A stretch of DNA of 64,000 bases from Neurospora intermedia (Eukaryota > Ascomycota > Sordariomycetes > Sordariales > Sordariaceae): the NCBI GenBank assembly GCA_037102815.1, contig BTPP01000003.1, positions 2,356,001-2,420,000 on the forward strand, read 5' to 3'. The notes beneath the pieces are model-generated. The model did not search any database. It was not told the DNA's origin and saw nothing but the letters and a program-made list of their open reading frames with translations. Shown here in pieces: positions 59,336-64,000 of this stretch. Every line of letters begins with the position of its first letter. Positions within the stretch are counted from its first letter, which is position 1. Both the position numbers and the translations under genes were made by a program.

Positions 59336-61429
59336 CTATTTGCCCAACGGAACTGTAGTGGTTTCTGGGGTGTCGGATGAACCTCCGGCTGCCTCCATAG
59401 CTGTAAAAACATCTTTAAACTTGGATGCACCTATGTCCCAGATCAGACCGATATCAGCTATGAAAGTCCAGTAGTACATCCAGGACCTGGGTCTACCTCA
59501 GTCGGAAACGTACCTTGTTCAGTCACAAAATATATTTCGAATGCATTCGACTTATTTTGCCGCTGAACCTCTTGTCGATAGTTCTTGCAAAACACGTAAA
59601 GCTGTATGTTTCTTAACCAAACACGATGCTTGGAACGCCGACTGATCCATGTCGAAGACTGTGCCTGAGCCGTTACTGGTAGCATTCGTTTAGTACCTAT
59701 GGAACAGAGATGTGAGGTTTCTTGTCTCACCAAATGTAGTCCAAACCGGACATTGCTTAAGTTCGCCATCCCATACCGCAGCATGAAGACGAACACCATG
59801 GGTTTGCTGATCCTCGTACACAACGAGCGAGTGCTTGTACCCATCGTCCACGATTTGCCTGCACTTCCACGTCAGCAATGCCTGGATCCCGTTCTCCTAG
59901 ACTTTAACAACACGTACGCTTGGAAGAGCCGCTTCTCTCTTTGTAATTGAAACTCAGTCGGACTGATTTGAACGGTTAGCCTGTTGCGCGCCTTGAGCGC
60001 GACAAACGTGCAGTAGAAAAGCACCATCTCTGAGGAAATATGGGAGTGATTAGCCGGAGTGATCCCATCGCAAACTCGGTGCCCTTGAAGCTTACCCTCC
60101 CATGTGATGAAGTAAAATGCCGCCCACAGCTTGCTACATTGTTCCGACCGGCTCCAACGTTTAAGCTGCAACGCGCTGCCTTCGCGCCCGATGCAAAGCT
60201 CATGGACCCCACGGGACGAGAACCAGGCTACTTCGCCCTGGAGACTGCGAATAAGAAGGTAAGGAGCTTGATCGATCGGGTTGAGGTACGCCACCACAGA
60301 CGTCCTATCACTATCGAAAGGCCTGAATTGACGTCGTCAGTACCTCTACCTGAGGTTGGAATCTTGCTGACATGAGTATAAGATAACAGATCAAGAGGTT
60401 GCTTCACGTCAGGACAAAGACCATATAGGACGGTCAAGATCATAGACTAACCGCCGGAAGAGAACTTTGGGTTCTGGGGGTATGGCAAGTTGATCCCGTC
60501 GAAAGAATGGGCCGCATGCCTTTGACCTAGTACGCCCTGGAGCATTAGACGCGATTACTCAATCTTTCTCTTGCAATGCGATCCTCACGGTCTTATATGT
60601 TTGAGCTCAGTTCGAGAAGCAAGTGGGAACGAGAATATTTGTTCGGCCCAATGAGCATTCTGATCCCGTGTAGTCAGCATACAAGCTGGTAAATCAGACT
60701 GAAGGCCGAGACGGACAGGATCGGTGAGAGTTGGCCAAGAAGTTACTATGTCGGCAAGACTCACGGAGCCGACTTGCTTTGGCAATGGGGCTGCGAAGGT
60801 AGTATGGATGTTAGTTGTCCTCGCGGGAAAAGAACCTCAAGCTGGGTCACTTACGAATTCCTCGTTTCTCCCTCAACTCAACAAGATGGCCACGGAGCGT
60901 CTCGAGTATATTTGGATCGAAACATGGAGACCTATGCATAGTTAGAGCACAGTCGTTTCCAAAGAGTCATCGTCAGAGTCATCAGTCACCTGTTAAGAAG
61001 GTACCCTAACATAACCAGAAAGTCATTGTAAAGCACAAAACGCTGGGGAAGCGGAACACCGCCGGCTTCTTGCGTCATCTTGTTGTACATCTTCCGCCAA
61101 CGCATTTCCCGAGTAAGTGATATGTCTTCATAGTAACCCAAAATATCGTTCAGGGTACGACACAGGCATGGTAACATAATATTCAAGTAGTCGAGAACCA
61201 GGGGGACGCGTTCGGTATGAGACTGGGAATTGCTGGCAAGATCGCGAAGCCGCCCGCTCGAGTCCCAAATCCCGCCCGCCAAGGCGATGAGGTGGCCGTG
61301 GAATGACTCCGGGAGCGCCTCCCGTAGTTGCTCTAACGCGATGGCCACATTGGCAGCTCGTTCGGCCTCATGGCAACAGCTTTGAAATAGATGTAGCGCG
61401 CAGGGTATGTCGATGTTGTTATGATCCAT
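59336..61429 (-). CDS. Conserved-looking fungal protein of unknown function, nine exons
   Basis: A spliced frame of 505 residues was assembled from exons 60,990-61,429, 60,855-60,931, 60,589-60,790, 60,452-60,526, 60,096-60,322, 59,918-60,029, 59,731-59,858, 59,514-59,675 and 59,336-59,430. All introns are GT...AG (55-129 bp) and phases agree throughout. The N-terminal ~150 residues are helical and Leu-rich with a Cys pair (FQSCCHEAERAA). The C-terminal half carries RPFDSDRTSVVAYLNP, WEEMVLFYCTFVALKARN, DDGYKHSLVVYED, VRLHAAVWDGELKQCPVW and AFEIYFVTEQ, which look like the strands of a compact mixed domain. The function is not known to me. An acceptor site (ttccacag|gc) just upstream of the chosen ATG (61,429) leaves open a further 5' exon. 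It is transcribed in the same direction as nhp6. Confidence 0.78.
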
Positions 61430-62983
61430 GACGTCCAGAGAAGCCTGTGGAAAATCGAACAAATTTCGATGACGAATTCAGCCGCGGCCGCCAACGAGTA
61501 TATATTGGAGAGCTAGTTCGCAGAAAACCGTTGTGGGAGGATATAGCGCTGTCGCCGTTCTTTCTGCTACGGCTGGTTGTAACTAGTTAGTATTATAGCT
61601 ACAGCGAGGATCGAACCGCGACGCAGCGGGGGACGACAAACGAGAGTCAATTGTTTGCGTGACATGTACGTACTTATACACTACCTAAAAGGGAGACAGT
61701 CTCAGCCGATTGACCATCCAAGAATTCTCGGCTGCAGTTGGCTGGCCTGACCAACTTACTTGGCGCCCAACGTACAAAACATCAGTAGGTAAGATAGTAA
61801 AGCCTTAAGCTCATCCAATATACGTAGACTGGGACAAACCCACAAATGCCCAGTTGGTAAGTAGCTGATACCGTGGACTGGGAGGCCCTCCGCGTGTTCC
61901 AACTGGATATGCTGCACGAAATGCACGGAGAAACTATGGGAGTCGAGGAGTCAGTGACCGCCACGAAGGGGCAAAACACACACCCTTCAGGGCTGATCGA
62001 ACTCAAGTGATGCAGTAGATTGACGTCTGCCACTCCATAGCTAGACTATTCGGAAATACTCAGGTATAAGAAGTTCACACAACTTGAACAGAGGCTGTAG
62101 CATAGGCTGCATGATCAGGAAGAGAACAACACGTATGTTATACGTGGACTAGGATCTGTTGTCTGGTGAGCCTAGCACTACATTCGTTCATGGAACCGTT
62201 TCGATTTGTTTTCATTTTATATACGAGAACTGTCGACTGTAGTGCGTAGTTAGCCCTCAGTATCACTAACCTCATGTCAGTAATACCGGGCAGTACTTCT
62301 GATCATTATGATCTTTGGAAGAAGGACGTTCGCATCTAACCACGGGTATAGGGGACGGTTTTTGCAAGGCCTCTAGCGTCAAGTGTGTCCGCAACAAAGC
62401 CTGGTGACTATCTTATCATTGAATCACTTGTCTTGACCGAATTCTAGGAAGTATATAATCTTGCGACAAACAACAGCAACTGCGCCAAATGGGGCTGTTT
62501 GATCGTTCGAGCAGTAGCCTATATTAACCAGTTCCGCGCCGCCCAAAAAAAAAAAAAAAAAAAAAGCGTCAACCAGTATTTGAACCCTTATACGACGTGG
62601 GCGATACATCATCGTTGGCCGCGCAATCGTGCAAGTCCATCCATGGCAACTCTTGATCCCCTGCCATTGCGTGCGCACCTGTTCCCGAATATCAAAAACT
62701 GAGATTTGTTGTACAAGCTAGCCAGCGAATAAGCTGACTGGTTCGATAGGTCCCCCAATGGAGGGATAGCTTTGTCCCTTGATCATAGCAAAGCTCGTGC
62801 AAACCATGGCGTAAAAAAAGGAAATCCCTTGGCACCGTAACAACACCGTCCGTCCCAAAATACAAGGTCAAGTAAAGAAAGCCTCGTTTGCTGATCGCAG
62901 TGTCTTGCTCCGGTCAAATATCAACGTGAAATTTTCAAGACTGAATTTCGGCGAGCGCAATCGAGTCGGCGAGAAGGGTTCAT
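61430..62983. other. Intergenic region with A21 run
   Basis: About 1.5 kb of normal-GC DNA between the nine-exon gene and nhp6. It has a run of 21 A at 62,545-62,565. Open frames here (for example 61,782-62,033 minus) lack support. No RNA gene was confirmed. Confidence 0.55.
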
Positions 62984-63590
62984 TCAGGAAGACTCCTCCT
63001 CGTCGGCCTCGGCCTATGCGCCTCATGATCAGTTTCCATTGCTAGTAGAGTTGGGACAACGTAGGGATGACTCACGTTGTACGCCTGCTTCTCGTCCTCA
63101 TAACGCTTCTTGTCGGCAGCGGCCTTGGCCTCGTAGGGGGCACGCTGCTTGTCGCTGAGAGCCTTCCACCTTTCTCCAAGGATCTTGCCAACCTGACCGA
63201 AAGAAACGCCTGGGTTCTCTTCACGGACATTCTCACGCTGCTCATTGGCAAAGAACATGTAGGCAGAGAGGCCACGCTTCGGGGCGTTGGGATCTTAGAT
63301 AACGCAGGTCAGCAACAGCAACAAAGAGCTACAAATAGGAACAGCGACCACTTGTATGTTTTGGACCAGCTGCAACCTAAGCCCACCGCAAGCAGTGCAT
63401 GCGGGCCTTTTTTATCGAAGCATGACCCTACAAGACAAGCGACCAGGTTGCTACTGGTATGATATGCAAATGGGGAACATCATATCAAGCGCTTCGTGGG
63501 GAAAGGATTGGGTTGCGGCAACTCACCCTTCTTCGCGCGGCGTTTCTCGACCTTGCCGGTGGTCTTGCTTTTGGCGGCGGCCTTGGGCAT
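62984..63590 (-). CDS. nhp6: NHP6-type non-histone chromosomal HMG-box protein
   Basis: The 103-residue protein bends DNA without sequence preference and assists chromatin remodelling and transcription complexes in the nucleus. Exons 63,527-63,590, 63,076-63,293 and 62,984-63,013 join through introns of 233 and 62 bp. A basic N-terminal tail ([21 protein letters not shown]) leads to one HMG box at about residues 22-94 ([20 protein letters not shown], then [20 protein letters not shown]). The third exon adds only AEADEEESS, a short acidic tail. Single-box architecture and length match Nhp6. A likely acceptor (ttgatttgcag) 11 bases before the ATG suggests an intron in the 5' UTR. Confidence 0.95.
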
Positions 63591-64000
63591 ATTGTCTAAT
63601 CTGCAAATCAAGAATACTGTTAGGATTGGATTAACAACTGAGAATGTGTCGTGGCGCGCATGAATTGACTGATCAAGCCCACGAGTTTCGTTGGTAAACT
63701 GCGGCTTGTCCGACTTCAGACAAGCTGCAGAGCGAAAAACACGAGCATGATATGCGGATGTGTATGCTCGTTGGCCAGAGCGAGTGCGGCACCCGTAACT
63801 GTCGAGACAATTGGCATGCAACTGCTGATGGAAAGGGCAGGCATGCTGCGTCGTCGAAGCATCAATGGATGCCACATAAGCGACAAAACGTACTTGACTG
63901 ATTTTTTGCTGAGAATGAGACTGTTTGATTGCGCGGCGATGCGGCTGTTGAGAGATTGTGCCACCCTGGTCAGCAATTGCGGTACGTTGTGATGTTTTTC
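63591..64000. other. Upstream region of nhp6
   Basis: Normal-GC DNA that should hold the 5' leader and promoter of nhp6. Open frames on both strands lack support. No second gene start is visible before the window ends. Confidence 0.5.

Noticed and set aside
61590-61640. tRNA gene on the minus strand, from the B-box-like word ggttcgatcc.
   Set aside because: The T-stem does not pair properly and no D-arm or acceptor stem could be found.
62545-62640. Minus-strand tRNA or SINE ending in a T run (gggttcaaatac followed by the A21 tract).
   Set aside because: The T-stem does not pair and no A-box lies at the right distance.

Overview
The window looks like a chromosome segment of a filamentous ascomycete (Pezizomycotina, probably Sordariomycetes; order not established). 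Three islands of ordinary-GC DNA carry intron-bearing genes with short introns (55-233 bp, GT...AG). They are separated by long AT-rich blocks full of dead transposons. In most of these blocks CpA and TpG are nearly absent while CpG survives, and repeat copies differ mainly by C/T and G/A transitions. That is the signature of repeat-induced point mutation (RIP), a process confined to fungi.

Layout. 1-15,115: RIP-degraded DNA with two copies of one LINE (1-2,797, cut by the window edge; 8,317-14,736, near full length), a possible MULE remnant, an unidentified degraded reading frame, a small unmutated island with an 8-bp minisatellite, and a possible Hsp70-like gene fragment. 15,991-22,947: gene island 1 with a membrane-anchored ubiquitin-specific protease, an OSH4/Kes1-type oxysterol-binding protein and a Gfo/Idh/MocA oxidoreductase. 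23,775-33,000: a third, 5'-truncated LINE copy, then AT-rich DNA without the RIP dinucleotide pattern, holding a MITE with long inverted repeats, a Tc1/mariner element with TA duplications, a solo LTR with a 5-bp target duplication, and a cluster of ~165-bp modules. 33,401-36,287: gene island 2, oligoribonuclease (rex2) and phosphoglucomutase (pgm), tail to tail. 37,959-56,190: a Ty3/gypsy element split by a second gypsy chromovirus (42,592-51,875), with both LTR pairs and target duplications visible. 56,191-59,335: AT-rich DNA with short repeats. 59,336-63,590: gene island 3, a nine-exon gene of unknown function and an NHP6-type HMG-box gene.

The genes are housekeeping-like and do not form a pathway or cluster: protein deubiquitination at a membrane, sterol/PI4P exchange, sugar-type redox, RNA nibbling, glucose-phosphate interconversion and chromatin architecture. 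I found no new multi-gene system. The most informative content is the layered transposon history: nested elements with exact target duplications, a tRNA primer-binding site whose CCA complement has been mutated, a paralogous empty site for a solo LTR, and an unexplained modular repeat at 32.1-33.1 kb. Exon junctions were read by eye from splice consensus and reading-frame continuity.
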